Positions 49,501 through 62,500 of a stretch of DNA of 64,000 nt are shown piece after piece (the first letter of the stretch is position 1; every line of letters starts with the position of its first letter). Position numbers and translations under genes: made by a program. The stretch spans positions 620,001 through 684,000 of the forward strand of contig JALIRH010000126.1 in the NCBI GenBank assembly GCA_023055505.1, in the 5' to 3' direction. The stretch is from Callipepla californica brunnescens (taxonomy: Eukaryota > Chordata > Aves > Galliformes > Odontophoridae). The notes beneath the pieces are model-generated. The model searched no databases, had not been told where the DNA came from, and saw nothing but the letters and a program-made list of their open reading frames with translations.

Positions 49501-51070
49501 GTGAATCCCATATCATCATTAGCAGAAAATTACACCAAACTGCTGTAAAGTAATTACACTGCTGAGAGGTGAGCCGGGAGGAAGTCAGTGATTAAATACG
49601 TGCCACCAGTGCTAGCCCACACCACACAGTGTTTTGCTCAGAGGCTTTCAATCTGTTTTCCAATTGCTGGCCAGTGCCACAAGCTGAATCACAGCTTCAC
49701 TCAGGCCATGGAAATATGCTCAGCCCTTTGTCATACTGAATGAGTTTTATTCTGGTCTCATACAGCAGAATACAGGACAACGGCAGTTTTCATACAATAG
49801 CTTGGGGTTGTTCTTGCACCACTGAGCTCTTCATACTGAAATCTTTCACAGACTCTTGCAGAGGTGCTGCTGCTAGGGCAATCCATTGTGGTCACACTGC
49901 AGTGTAGCTATCTGTCATATAAAGAATGTGAAGAGTGCAAAGGTTTGGAAATGATGCGATCAGAATTACCTACATAAAACTCTCCCAGAGTGAAAGACCT
50001 GGGAGCAAGGACTGAGGAAGCAATAATAAGACTGTACTCTGTATCTTCCCTCCAAATGATCTTAAACAATGGTAAGCTTAACCTCTGACACGCCTGTGAG
50101 AAATATGTCTCCATATAGTCGAAGGCAATTTGAAGCAATGAGATGTTATCGTTGATAACTGAGAAGTGAGCAGTGCACCCTCCAGAACATGGAGAAGTCA
50201 CATTCCTTGCCTAGAGAGGCCCACCACTAGGACACAAAAGAAGACCAAGTGAGGCAAACATTGGTGGGACCACAGTTTTATTTCAAATTTTGCTCTCCTC
50301 TTCCCAACCCTCACCCAGCTGCACGCTCCACTTGCTCAGTCTCCCTGCTTCACCCTGCTGTTTCCCCATCCCCCTCCCCATTCTGCTCACCCCATTTTCC
50401 AAGAGCCAGAGCCAAGCCAAATGGACAGCCAAAGATGCCAAATATCGCCAAAATGGTAATGAATTTGTACCTGAGGGCATGAGAAGCCTCCTTAACTGAC
50501 AGGACACTGGAAGGTCCTTTACAAAAAGCTTTTATCCTGATTTAACCTGTTTCTATGGGTGAAGGATCCAAATGCACATCATAAGCAAATGAGTTTTCTA
50601 ATATTACCTCCACTAAAAATGGGATGGCTAATGGTCAGAACCTACATATAGTGATGAGGGCAGCCATTTGTTGACCTATTTTACTTCAACACATTTACAT
50701 CCTCTGTCTGCCTTTACCCACACATGTAACTCTACTCAGGCCTAGTTTTTCTCAAATCAGCAAGAAATATATCACTGGGTTAAATAGGGAGAGGATTAAG
50801 GCACAGATAGCTTAGTCTGTGTGTATGGCTGATGGAAAAGTAATCCAGCAATGCAGTTTAGTTCCTGGTATCATATGGCACCCTCAGCTTCCAGCCACAT
50901 ACATAGGAAACCCAGGTCTGAATGCTCTCTGCCTACTTACCTCAGCCAGGCAGGATGTGTGAAAAACAGCACCTGGTGTTTCAAGAGCTGAACCTTTTCA
51001 GAAGCTATCCTGCAGCCATGTGAAGATTTCAGCTGAGTTCACTATATCACTCTGAAATCTGCTCTAGGTT

Positions 51071-51076
51071 TTTATT
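51071..51076 (-). terminator. CLTRN: Candidate CLTRN poly-A signal
   Basis: TTTATT on the plus strand reads AATAAA on the minus strand, about 800 bp downstream of the CLTRN stop. It is the nearest one noticed. Confidence 0.3.
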
Positions 51077-51199
51077 AGGAAATATAAGAAAAATTTTTCA
51101 CACTATTGCAATATGCTCTCAGAAAGTTAATGGGAGCCGGGCCACTAGCCACAGGAGAAGGCACCTTTAAAAAATCTCCCTTTCTTTCAATCTTTAATT

Positions 51200-51218
51200 A
51201 AAAAAAAAAAAAAAAAAA
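51200..51218. repeat. Poly-A tract
   Basis: A run of about 19 A residues following TTTAATT. No recognisable retroposon precedes it. Confidence 0.75.
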
Positions 51219-51879
51219 GAATTTCACAGCTTTTAATTTCCAGGTCATGTGATTTTTGACTTTGTTATGTGAAAAACAGGTTTAGTACCAAATCTTTGCT
51301 AGTTCTTAACACTATAGACAGCCCAGCCACTTTTTAACCTGCTCTTACAGAGGCTACGAGAGCTTTTTTCCTCCAGATAAACTAAAACCTTCATGCACTG
51401 ATCACTATTCCATCCAAAAGCATACAGTGTATCAGCAAACAGAAGTCAGCTTACAGAGGAAACTTCTGCATATGGCTTAAAAGGAAGCCCAGACAGAATT
51501 GACAATGATAGATGATATCCCCTGTGACAGTCAGGAATAATGCAGTTTCACATTTGTATCAGGGAAAAACAACAATAGACATTTAAATAATCATTTAAAA
51601 TTAAGTGCCTGTCACAAGGCAGGTTTCAGCTCTGCTCTGTCACACATCTTTCTGAAATCTTCAATGGCTATAATGTGAGGTCTTCTCATTTGCTTTGCTC
51701 ATGAACAAAAGCGCTGTAATGGAAGCTCCAGTGTATGTGTTATCAGTATAAGGTTCTCTCAAGGGAAATTAAGTGAAAGGACATTTTTCTTGACTTCATG
51801 TTTGACATTCAGGAGTAGTGACGAGATAAGGTAGGCACAGGAGTCTTTCAAAAGAGCACCAGATAGCAGTGGCAGCATT

Positions 51880-52036
51880 TCATAAGGACGTGAACCGTTC
51901 ATCATCTGCTGCAAAGACTCCATTAACGTGGCCTGCTTTTAAATCCAGTGCTTCGCAAGGAATCCCATTTTCTATTGTTATTGTCACTTCGCCTTTCTCT
52001 TCTAAATTTTCTCTCTCTGTTGACTCTTCATTCTTT
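51880..52036 (-). CDS. CLTRN: CLTRN terminal coding exon (cytoplasmic tail)
   Basis: Acceptor GTTTTTAG, then KNEESTERENLEEKGE, VTITIENGIP, LDLKAGHVN and DDERFTSL, with TGA at 51880-51882. Confidence 0.93.
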
Positions 52037-55000
52037 CTAAAAACAAGGAAGAGAAAACGGTCTTATTCTACTGACCTGCAGCACTCCACAGAGATTTCAC
52101 AGACAGAAAACTGCACACTTAGTCAGAAGTTCACTGTAGGTTATATACTGAAAGGCATAATCTGTTGCAGAGGCTTCCCAGCATCACTTGCTCTTATATT
52201 GACTTTAGCTGCATTAACTCACAACCACCTACAAGTGCAAAAGCAGGCAGCCACACTCACAGCCTCTTTGCTGTTATAAACGCACCAGTGAAGATGGGAG
52301 GCTTTCCTTTCCTGGGGCTGGAAATTCGGGTTCAGTGGTTTAAGGTCAGGATTGGGAATCAGAAAACCTGGAGTAAAACTGTTATAAGCATGTTGTACAT
52401 ATCATTTTGGCTCCTTGTTCTGCTAAATAACAGGAGAGTACAGTAGGAAAAGTTGGTGTAGGAGAAAAATGAAAAAAAAATCTTAATTCCTTTTTGCTTG
52501 AAGTCAGAAAGGAATGCCCTAGTTTGTTTCATGTCATAGATTTCACCCAATTGATTTTGATAATTTAAGATATACTTTTTAGAAACAAAGATCAGCTTTT
52601 TACTAAAGCCTTCAGTGATGGAGGCACCTTCAGACTCCTTGATCTTCTACAGAAGTCAGGCACACTTGGCACTGTAAATATGCACTTCTAGTTCTAACTT
52701 CATTAATAGCCACCTTCCAAGTCAGAATCTTATTATACTTATGTTTTCTGGATTAAACAATTGCATAGCTTTCATTTTTCCAGGCCACAGTTCTCACAAC
52801 AACCACATTAAAATGATAAATAAAATTATCTGAAATGAAAGCCACAAGAAGGCATTATACAGAAATATCAGTCAACATGTCACAGTGTTCCTTTGATTCC
52901 AGATTTATTCTAACCTTGAGATCTACTAGTTCATAGTGGAAAAATGTTCTGTACTTTACAGCCTGCAGCATCAGCGGTTTCAGAGGATAAGAAACTCAAA
53001 GGTCAGCTCTACTGCTTCTTCCTATCCTGCAAAACATACTGTAACAATCTGACTCAGGACAATCATAACAACCTGACTCACTATAATTGCTAATAACAGT
53101 GGTATTAAGAATAATAAAATTTTATTGGTCTTTGGGAAATTCTTGGCATTACAAGCCTGCTAAAAATAAACTGTAAGAGTAGTGGTGGAAGCCTCTGACC
53201 TCTGTCAGATGATGAAAAGAGAGTTCTTCAACAGAAAAAGAGTGGGCAAAGAACATAAAGATAATACTAAGGCGGAGATTCGAAAGAAAAGAGAGGAGCA
53301 GATGTGTGGAACTTGTTGCTGTAGAAATTCAGAGAACTTAAGAATTGCTGAGTTCAAGGGGAGACTCAACAAGTCAAGGGAAGTGAAAATGTTCTGGGCT
53401 ATTCGAGGCATATATATATAAAATCTAGCTCAGGAAGGCCTTCAACTGCAAAATAGATGCATGGAGACTAATAGGGGGAAGCATTTGTGTGCTCACTCTA
53501 GTTTTACTCTTCCCAAGGCAAATATTTATGGTCCCTGCTGAAAATGGGAAGTAGGGGGTAGGGGTATGCCTCAGTCTAACCCAGCATAGTAAAGGAGAAA
53601 GGGTAGAGTAGGGTAGGGTAGGGTAGGGTAGGGTAGGGTAGGGTAGGGTAGAGTAGAGTAGAGTAGAGTAGAGTAGAGTAGAGTAGAGTAGAGTAGAGTA
53701 GTTGGAAGGGACCTACGAAGATCATCGATTTCAACTGCCTGACCACTTTGGGACTGACCCAAAATACAGTCCTGCTTCAACTGTGTGCCAAATGCATTTG
53801 TAGAGAGGGATGTGTCATATTGCAGCTGTTAAAGGAGAGCAAACATAAAGTTGGGAGATAGTGTATCTGATCTAACTCACTGTAAAGTCAACAGTTATAA
53901 TCACATGGAACTCTGCTAATGACTTCAAGCTGCAAGTTGCTGGGGCCTGGATTTGCACGTCGGCAGTGATGCACAGTGAAAACCTAATTGAAATCTTCCA
54001 GTTCAAGAAATGACGCACAAGTTTAACTCATTACCGAAACTCCATTTGAGGTCTATCATGTGCTTCCTTGCTACCTGACTATGAGCAGGCTGCAGCACAT
54101 CCTTTCGTGCTTATTTGAATTGAGGTATTTAACCAATATTTTAAAGGCCAGTAAAGACAAAATGCCAGATTTACGACAAATCAACACTGTTCTTCAGGCC
54201 AGATTTCCAATAGCAGCTTACTAGGCAACACAGCTGTCAGCTCCGATCAGGTTTCCAGGAAAACTCATCAACAATGTACTGAAGACTTTTCACAGCTTAT
54301 CACATACTTTGGTACCTGAAGAAGAGATGAGAACTTTTTAAATTCTCTTCTCTTCTTTCAAAAATTCATATAGACCAGACCATCTCTTTTACCTCCTGTC
54401 TTTCCAAGAGTAGAAGGAACAAATACGTACTTGTTTTGCCCTCTTACTCCCTCAGCTCTGCCTGCAGATGCCATTGATTTGAAAGGAGTATTAGGAATCA
54501 ACCATGGATTACTCTGCCTAGAGGAAAGGCTATGCATAAAGACAGAGTAGGGAAACAGAGGGGAGTGAAAGGAGTGTAACAGAACTATTCAAGCTCAGTT
54601 GAGCTACACTGAAAACAGAAAGGGAAAATGCTGTCTTTTAGCCTGACATAACACACGATACTACACAGGCACAGAGAGGGTGGGTATGAGCTCCAGGAAG
54701 AAACATTATCCTCCAGTTTTACAGACAAGGTTGCCCAGATTCAGGGGATGAAATAACTGAGGCCATACAACATGGAAGGCTGCAATAGGATTTAAAATAT
54801 ACATGGATCTCAAGTACTTGTCCACACTGTTTCTGCAACAGCACTTCTCATCTACTGTTTGTTGAATTTTTCATTTTGATAACAGAAAGGGTGTTCACAA
54901 ATTCATGGAGCTCTTCCAAATGCAAAATATAATTTAAAGGACTCAGACTACATATCTCCTTCTGAGCACTACTTATCCCTCACAAGAAGTGCTGGTCTTT

Positions 55001-58000
55001 TGAATTTCAGGATGATAATGAGTCAGAAAGGAAAAATCTCAGCAGCATGTTGTTTTTCGCGTGTAACTCCATTGCCCTGGTATATCTGAGGATACAGTTT
55101 GCAATGCATTCAGTAATTTTAGTACCATCTAGTTTTCTTTAAAATAAAAACAAAATTAGCTGAGAGAGCTAGGACTGTTTAGTCTGGAGAAGAGGAGGCT
55201 CAGAGACATCACTGCACTCTACAACTTCCTGAAGTGAGGTTGTGATGAGGAGGGGTTTGGCCTCTTCTTCCAGGCAACAAACAAGACCCAAGGAAATGGC
55301 CACAAGTTGTACCAGAGGAGGTTTAGATTGGACATCAGGCAAAACCTTCTCTCTCACAGAATGATCTGGCACTGGAATGGCCTGCCCAGGGAGGTGGTGG
55401 AGTTGCCATCTCTGGCAGTGTTCAAGGGGTGTCTGGATGAGGAGCTACAAGATATGGTTTGTAGCTTGTGGAAGAAATGGTAATGGGTGGACAGTTGGAC
55501 ATGATGATCTCGTAGGTCCTTTCCAACCTTGTGATTCTATAATTCAGTTGCTGAAGTCACAATGTTGCATTAATCTGACCTTCATGGCAGCCTAAGACAT
55601 GGTAGATGACTGTTCACTCAGTAGAGAAATAGCTCAACTACTACTCACTCCCAAGGCAGGATCTCAGTTCAGGTGAGAAATCTCCACTCCTTATTCACAG
55701 ATCTTATCCAACAGAGATGAAAGGATCAAAATATCACCTAATAACCTCTGGCCTGCTCCAACCTGCTCACGACAGGTTGGATTCACATTCACAAAAGGCA
55801 TGAATGACTTCTCCTGTTTTGACAGCACTCTCATAGGGCAGAAACTGAGAAGAAAATGAGTCACTCTTTCCTACTCTATGGCCAAACAGCAAACACTTAG
55901 GCTCACAGTGAGATTTGGTCATGCACCTGTGAAGGTTCCTTAGGCTCATCAGTGAGTGGTAGCTGAAATGATGCTTCATTTCACTGTGTAGGCCTTCCTC
56001 TGCCATACCTCAATCATTATTGTGTCTTCTACTTATTCTTCTCAAACTGCAGCAACATTACTTTAGCCCTGCCAGGTTTTGACACTACAGCCTTGGAAAG
56101 GGCACAGTCACTGACAGCCTGCTCTCCCTTGGTAGCTATTTTGCTAGTCTGTAAGAGGAGATTCACCTACAAGCAGTCTAAACACTGAGAAATGTGACGG
56201 CAAAAGTCTTTGAAAAGCTATTGTCTCTACTTAGATGGCTGCTAGGATCAGGTTTTTATCCTTGTTTTCTCAGTACAATCCAGCGTTACTTAGGAATCTA
56301 GTTCACAGCTAATAACATTTAAACCTTACCCTCAGCAAAGAGCACAAGGGCTCCTTACCCATGGATGGAGCAGGGATAGAGCTATAATTCCTCTGAGGTA
56401 GATTTGAAAAGCAAAACAGCCACCCTGACTTAACTTGCCAGTGTGCAGTTAAACCAGAAGAAAAAAGCTAAGCTGCTTACTTCTTGCGTTGCTGAATCCC
56501 TGCAACAACAAGGAAAACTATTCCAGCCACAATGAGAGAAAGAACAACACCAAATACAATAAGCCAGACAGGTGTGGAGGGCTCAACAGGAGGTGCTAAA
56601 GTTGTAGATATCTTCAGGAACTGCAGTGTTTTGTCACTCAGTAGGAAGGCGCTGTTGATTCTGTTCCGGTTCATCCTTCATAGAAACACAAAAAACATCA
56701 CATCTCTTTACAAAGATATTTTATAAATAAAAAAAGATAGAAGAAAAAAAAATCATGTACGTGCTGCAAGTCTGGCAGGGTTAAATTTAATCTAACACGA
56801 TGTTGGTAGGATTGCACAGGCATATATACAGGCATACACTCTAGCATAGATCCTGTCAGTAATCCATAGGCACTCACAAATGTGTACAGGGTTTTGAACA
56901 TCAGGCTGGCATAGGTATTTATCTGAAAAACTGAAAAACACTGATGAGATCTGAAATAAAGTAAACCAGTTGTTTCTGGTTCGGACCACATGTTGAAGAC
57001 CATCTGTTGATGGTGACTGGGATGTCCTGTTCATACAGTATTCCACAATTGCATGGCACTGGCAGATCCACCCTGCAATGCTCAGAGGATTTTATCAGCG
57101 CCACTTAGTTCCTCAGACTGAACCATAATGAATGTTATGAGCATGTATATCTGCTCTTGCTTTTGGGGATTTTCTAAAATCCATGAGGCACTGATCATGA
57201 TTTAGTCCAGAAGAATCCATCCTGATTGCCAAAATGTCCTTCTCTATAGGATGTACCTAAATGGATCTTGCACACTTTTTTCCATTATGAGAAACTGTAT
57301 ATTTGAGAAATACAATTTTTCAAATGAGTTGTACAACTGCTACCCTTGAATGGATATCTTCACCCACATTCACTACTTTGAAGTATTTGCAGTAACTTCT
57401 GGATCTGAATCTAAGCAGCCTTGAAATGCTTTAGCAATATCTTTCATTAGCTTTTCCAAAACGCTTCGAAGTTTTGATAAAACAATATTACATATATTGG
57501 TCTTGAGAGATTTTGATTGCAGTTATAAAATTCGCCCTTTTGTGTATACAATTCAATTAATTTATTGCAGAGCAAGTACTTCCTAAGAAATATTCCCCAT
57601 AAGACACATGGGGAACAAGGGTAAGATTCTTGCAAATGCCCTTCTTGGAAATCATAATGTTGACTATCTTTTAAGCAGGAAGTTCTTACCCTTAAAGGAA
57701 AGCTAGCACTCCTGGAGAGGACTGAAAGCCATGGCATATTATAAGACTCATTATAAGGTAAGCTGCCTGTGATTTAAAGAGATTTTCAACCTTATTAATA
57801 TAAATGATTCATTGTGAACAGCTGAAGTAAGCATTATTAACCTTCATGTAATGGCCAGAGTTAGAGAATTATGTGCTGAAACACATTTGGGTAACTACAG
57901 GTGCAGACTGTTTGTATATTCATGAATATCTCGTGTATATTTATGCAAGATCTTGGGACTCATACAGAGCTCTGAGAAGGTTGCTTTCCTCTTTGTTCTT

Positions 58001-58180
58001 TGTTTCTGAAAGAAACTCATAAAACAAAATCCTGGTCTACGGGTAGCATTCTCACATGATACTGTAGTATAAAGCATTAGAATAATGGTTTAGCATGGAA
58101 GCCTGCAATCAGAAGCAACAGAATAAAAAATGCAGCTTTATAGACTATTTAATTTCTTCTTTCTAAATTAGACAGGAAGT

Positions 58181-58212
<32 letters not shown>

Positions 58213-59565
58213 AAATAGCATTTTATGGGATGAAAGACAACAGTTAAAAAAACAAACATGCTATAATAGCATCCAATTTCTCCAGCAAACAGGGCACATA
58301 AAAGACTTAAATAAATCAGCTTATGCTTCTGAATGATTCAAGGAATAACAGAAATTCAAAAAAAGCCCTGCATTCCAACACTCTTAGAGAGCTTCAGTGA
58401 ATAAATAATCTGCTTCCTCTACTAATGCTATGAAGCTATTGTTTGGTGTCTCTGTAGGAAACAGTTTAATCTACTCATAAGCTTAAAAGTTAATCTTTCC
58501 AAAAGAACGCATACTCATTCATCGGGAATTAGGCATTACACCTCCATAGAGGTAACATGAATTTTCAAGACAAAGTACAGAATGTCTAAAAACAGAGGTC
58601 TGTTTTCTACTTGGTGCTTGACAAAGATATGTGAGTTATGCCGCTTGTGGAAGTCATCCCCATAAGCTCCTTTTGTAGCTTTGACAGACCACTGGAGTCA
58701 GATTACCTTTTTTTCTTTTTCCCTCTTCAGCTCTATGCTCTCATCTTTATTGGTGAGAAAATGCAATATTGAGTAGAAAGTGAACTGATTTGTATCACAC
58801 GGTACTTTGTACAAGTAATACTCAGCTACTATAGTGACTGGCATTCCAAAAAGTGCTGGTATGACAGCAATGTGAGTATAAGACTATTTAAGCCAAGCTG
58901 GGACACAGCCAGCTCTTTTCATGAATAGCACTTCTCATGCAAACATTTATTTCTACATCAAATCTGAAAACTTGTACTTGACAAGCACTAAAGGAAGCCT
59001 GTGGTCACTAGCCTTGGTACAGAGGCTCACACGGCATGTGGTGAACATGAAATAACATCAATTCCATCCAAAAAAGCTGGAGTTCTGTCATCTAAGGAAG
59101 AAGGTTCTCTGACTGGGAAGCATAGCAACTGGATGATAGCAGTGTTTCTGCTATGCACACGACTAAAAAATTACAGCCCCAGCTTCAGGAAGGGTCTAGC
59201 TTTGACCTGAAGCTCCAATATTAAGAGAAACACTTTCCAAAGTAACAATCCCAGAGCTCACATACATTGAATTCCACGGAACTGTTATAAATCACGCTAA
59301 CCACGCACACTTGAAAGAGTACTAACCCCTTGGAGTTTTAACTAGTTAGATTAGATTGTCCCTAAAGAGGCAGAGTGCTCATTTGTGGCCAGAGAAAAAA
59401 CATCCTCAGTCAGCAGGGAAGGAGAGGCTGCAGGAGTAGTGACTGTACCTGATGGCTGCCTCTACCTCACTTCCTGGAACAGTTGTCGTGTTTTTGGAGG
59501 AATCTGTGACCACAAACCAAAATGACACTCGATCCGTCACATTGCAGAGCAGCACGTTGGAAATT
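51880..59565 (-). CDS. CLTRN: Collectrin, last three coding exons (5' part outside window or not found)
   Basis: A single-pass membrane glycoprotein homologous to the ACE2 C-terminal part. It is known to chaperone apical amino-acid transporters in kidney and to act in beta-cell exocytosis. Three minus-strand exons join in frame: 59449-59565, 56481-56675 and 51880-52036, giving 155 residues after a split first codon, then TGA. They carry VLLCNVTDRVSFWFVVTD (with an NVT sequon), the neck MNRNRINSAF, a membrane helix in PVWLIVFGVVLSLIVAG, a basic QQRKKK stop-transfer, and a cytoplasmic tail with ITIENGIP and DERFTSL (human ends DERLTPL). The upstream exons for the signal peptide and the RTALGDKAY-like region were not found between 59.6 and 64.0 kb. 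It is unlikely to be a broken ACE2 copy, because the tail is collectrin-specific. Confidence 0.93.
53601..53700. repeat. Pentanucleotide array (GGGTA)n(GAGTA)n
   Basis: Exactly 20 units in 100 bp: one GGGTA, one GAGTA, eight GGGTA, then ten GAGTA, with no interruptions. It abuts an antisense CR1 end and probably arose from the CR1 tail. Confidence 0.97.
53701..53765 (-). repeat. CR1 LINE 3'-end fragment (antisense)
   Basis: GTTGGAAGGGACCTACGAAG, ATCATC and CAACTGCCTGACCAC follow the pentamer array directly, the order expected for a reversed CR1 tail. Confidence 0.8.
55155..55548 (+). repeat. CR1 LINE 3' end, the longest in the window
   Basis: About 390 bp of sense CR1: GGAGAAGAGGAGGCTCAGAG, TCTACAACTTCCTGAAGTGA, GGCACTGGAATGGCCTGCCC, GGACATGATGATCTCGTAGG, TCCTTTCCAACC and the tail GTGATTCTATAATTC. 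It lies in CLTRN's last intron. Confidence 0.95.
56481..56675 (-). CDS. CLTRN: CLTRN neck and membrane exon
   Basis: 195 nt. It encodes MNRNRINSAFLLSDKTLQF, APPVEPSTPVWL and a membrane helix. Donor AA|GTAAGC. It is homologous to ACE2 exon 17. Confidence 0.96.
58182..58212. repeat. (GTTTT)n simple repeat
   Basis: About five GTTTT units in CLTRN intronic sequence. Confidence 0.9.
59449..59565 (-). CDS. CLTRN: CLTRN ectodomain exon
   Basis: 117 nt. Acceptor TTTGCAG, then ISNVLLCNVTDRVSFWF, SSKNTTTVPG and EVEAAIR. Donor AG|GTACAG. Same length and phase as ACE2 exon 16. Confidence 0.94.
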
Positions 59566-62500
59566 CTGCAAATGGTTGAAACAGAAATTATTGAAATATT
59601 TAGTAGCTTTCTAAAGGGGGGAAAGATCGTTGTAAAAAGATAACTATTCATGGTCAAGAAACACACCCACAGCATTTCTCATTTATCAATATGATTGAAA
59701 AAAATTTAAGCTTATTGAGACCAAATGTGGGTCTTCAAATGACTTCTGAATCTAATACAAATTTGTCTTAGACATTCACTTTGTGCAATAAAATGGAAAA
59801 AAAAAACCATTTGTTTCTTAATCATCTGGACTGTGAAAAAGGCTGTCAGGCAAATGTATTGATAAAGTAAGTTTTTTATTTGTCAACTAAGGAGCTAGAC
59901 ATGGTTGATGTCCTATACAATTTTCAAGTGAGTGCAGTCTTCCTATAGGGCACACTTTTATAGAGGAGAGGAAACCAACAGGGAAGAAAGAACAAAGAAA
60001 TCAACATTATTCTCTTTGACATCCTTCTGCACTGTCATGTCACAAAGTGGAGTCAACAGGCTAAATATAAACATCATACTGGCACTGGCCTGTGCCCTCT
60101 GGTTTGTGCTATAACATATTAATCTCATATGTTTCAAAAGAAGATTACTTGGTTTTATCTGAAGTTAAAAGCAGAAGGACATAGGCAGGAAGCTTCTCGT
60201 GGCATACTATATAAAAAGTGAGTGGAATATCTTTAAAATGTCTGTTGTTTTTTTTAATCCTATAAACTTGTAATCTACCACTAATGCTAGTGAAAGATGA
60301 AAATGCAATTAGAAATACCTCACAGAATCGTTGTATTTAGACTAAATAACTGAAGACTACTACATGTATTATATAAATAAATAGTGACTGAGGATAGATG
60401 TTGCCCTTAAGTCCTTCTGTCAGTTTCAATTTTATTCATACAATTAAAAAAACAGCCAAACCTGTATGATACACAGCAGCTGCCATAAAGGCACTATTTA
60501 CAGCATGGCAAGGAATATAATATGCATCTTAAAAGGGTATCCAAAGTGTTATGAATTGAAAAACAGAAACCTAGAGCAATAACAATGGAAAAAAAAAATG
60601 TTCTATGTCATTAGTAAATAACTCAAAGACTGGCTCAGGATTCAGGTTTACTGGCCATATCCAAGTAGTGAGCAGATATTCCAATTGCCCATGACTCAAG
60701 ACGAAGACCATTTTCGTTTCCAGGGAACAGCCCAAACTTTGTTCCCCTTTGCCTATGGTCTGCCTGGCATAAGAACAACAAAGTCGCCCTGTCTTGTTAA
60801 TTTCTAAATAACAACAGGGATGTTTTTAATGCCCATTACCATAATGGATTTCAATGTTTGACTTGTCCATCACCAAAACGCAAGTTTTAACATTTCTTTT
60901 CCACCTTCTGAGCCTTTCTGAGGTGACAAAGCACCTACTGCAAGCAGTGACCTGCCACAGAGCTTCTGTTGTATAGTGCCATCTGCTGGCTGATTACAAA
61001 CTTAATTAAATGACTGCGAACAGGACCGCAGCGGTGGCTTGAAGAGCAGAAAGCACGAAGTAGGAAAGAATGTAAGGCAGAAAATGTTACGCATAAATGC
61101 ATAGTATTCACTCAGAATTAAAAAAAAAAAAAGCAACGAGTTAGCTATTAAAGCAGTCATTGGCTTGTTCACAGTTCACTCTTGTTGTTTTGTGGAAATG
61201 ATTTACTTACTGCTACAAGCTTTTTTGGGTGGTTGTTCAGGTGCCAGAGTATTTGGGAAGGGAAACCTTTCATTTACAGGAAAGGTATATATTCCACAGA
61301 GACATGCAATAAAATGGAAAGCAATGATTTTGCAGAGCTGAAATACCCACTTTTACCTCTCTGGAACATCAATTTTGCAAATACAGATAATTTTCCTGGA
61401 TAAAAGAGGAAAGCCATCCTCTGGGATTTTAAAAGATGTCTGCATCAGTTTTCTGGCAACAGCCAGAAGATAAAAGTAGATTTATTCCTCTCAAAATAAA
61501 AGCAAAGCACAAAATTTACAGGAGAGGGGAAAAAGAGTCTACTTTTGGCTGGTGGCTGACAAACTCTTGCTGACTTCACAGAATATCTAAAATTGCATCT
61601 GTGGAGGAAGTTTTCCATCAGGAGAATTTATAACTGTAAGACCTAAAGCTTCATGCTGCTGCAGCTCTTAATGCTGGAATTCCTGTGGTGCACTCAAAAA
61701 ATGGGCCAAGTAGAAAATAGGAGTTCGTATTCCTCTGTAAGTGTTCTCAAAATGTGGTGAGCAAACAGAGCTCATTCCCTCAACAGAAAGATACATTTGG
61801 TGTATAAGGAGTGGCTGAACATGCTGTAGCTCTCAGACTCAAAGGGACTCTTCAAAATGAGGTAATCTCTACAGCACCCAAGCTTTCTGTATGACAGAGC
61901 AGGTGCTTATCACTGGGGCAATGTCTCTGGCACTAAAAGGAGTAGAATTGGGCAGCAAGGCTTATGCTAAGATATGGAAATTCCACCTCCTTTCTGTGAG
62001 GAGAGGGGCAGGAAACCCTGAAGAATCCTTGTCTTGAAACACCATCATTGATCGTTATGGAGATTTAGATTACTTAGGGATAAAGAGAGCTGCCAAAGAC
62101 TCAAAGGGCACTGGGTACATATGACAGTCATTAGCTGGTGAAGAAGCACTGGCCCTGAGACCCTGGTGTATACCTCTGGCTCTCAGAAAATGCCAAGCCT
62201 CTTCCCACTTATTGCTGCACATCTGCTCTCTCAGATGCACCTTTATTTTCTTCCTTACTGGGACCAGCAGCCACGAGCTCACCTTGACACAACAGCTTTA
62301 AAAATTTATTTTGTTATCCTGAGTAGTCAGAATATTTTTTAAAGTACCAAGAATACCTATCTTAAGAGGGCAGATAACACTGATGAACTTCTTCTGGTCA
62401 CTCCATGATGAAAACCATAGCTTTCTTACATACAAACTGGGGGAAGATGTACAAAAGCAAATCCTTTCATTTAAACGTGAGCGATCACATTCTTTCTACT

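Larger units (their letters stand above)
43597..51879. other. Intergenic DNA between ACE2 and CLTRN
   Basis: About 8.3 kb with no exon I can support. Frames at 44107-44484, 45959-46363 and 47168-47467 lack family motifs and conserved-looking composition. It probably holds the CLTRN 3' UTR at its right end and distal ACE2 promoter sequence at its left. Confidence 0.6.

Noticed and set aside
53601..53700. Interstitial telomere repeat
   Set aside because: The unit is a 5-mer (GGGTA/GAGTA), not TTAGGG.
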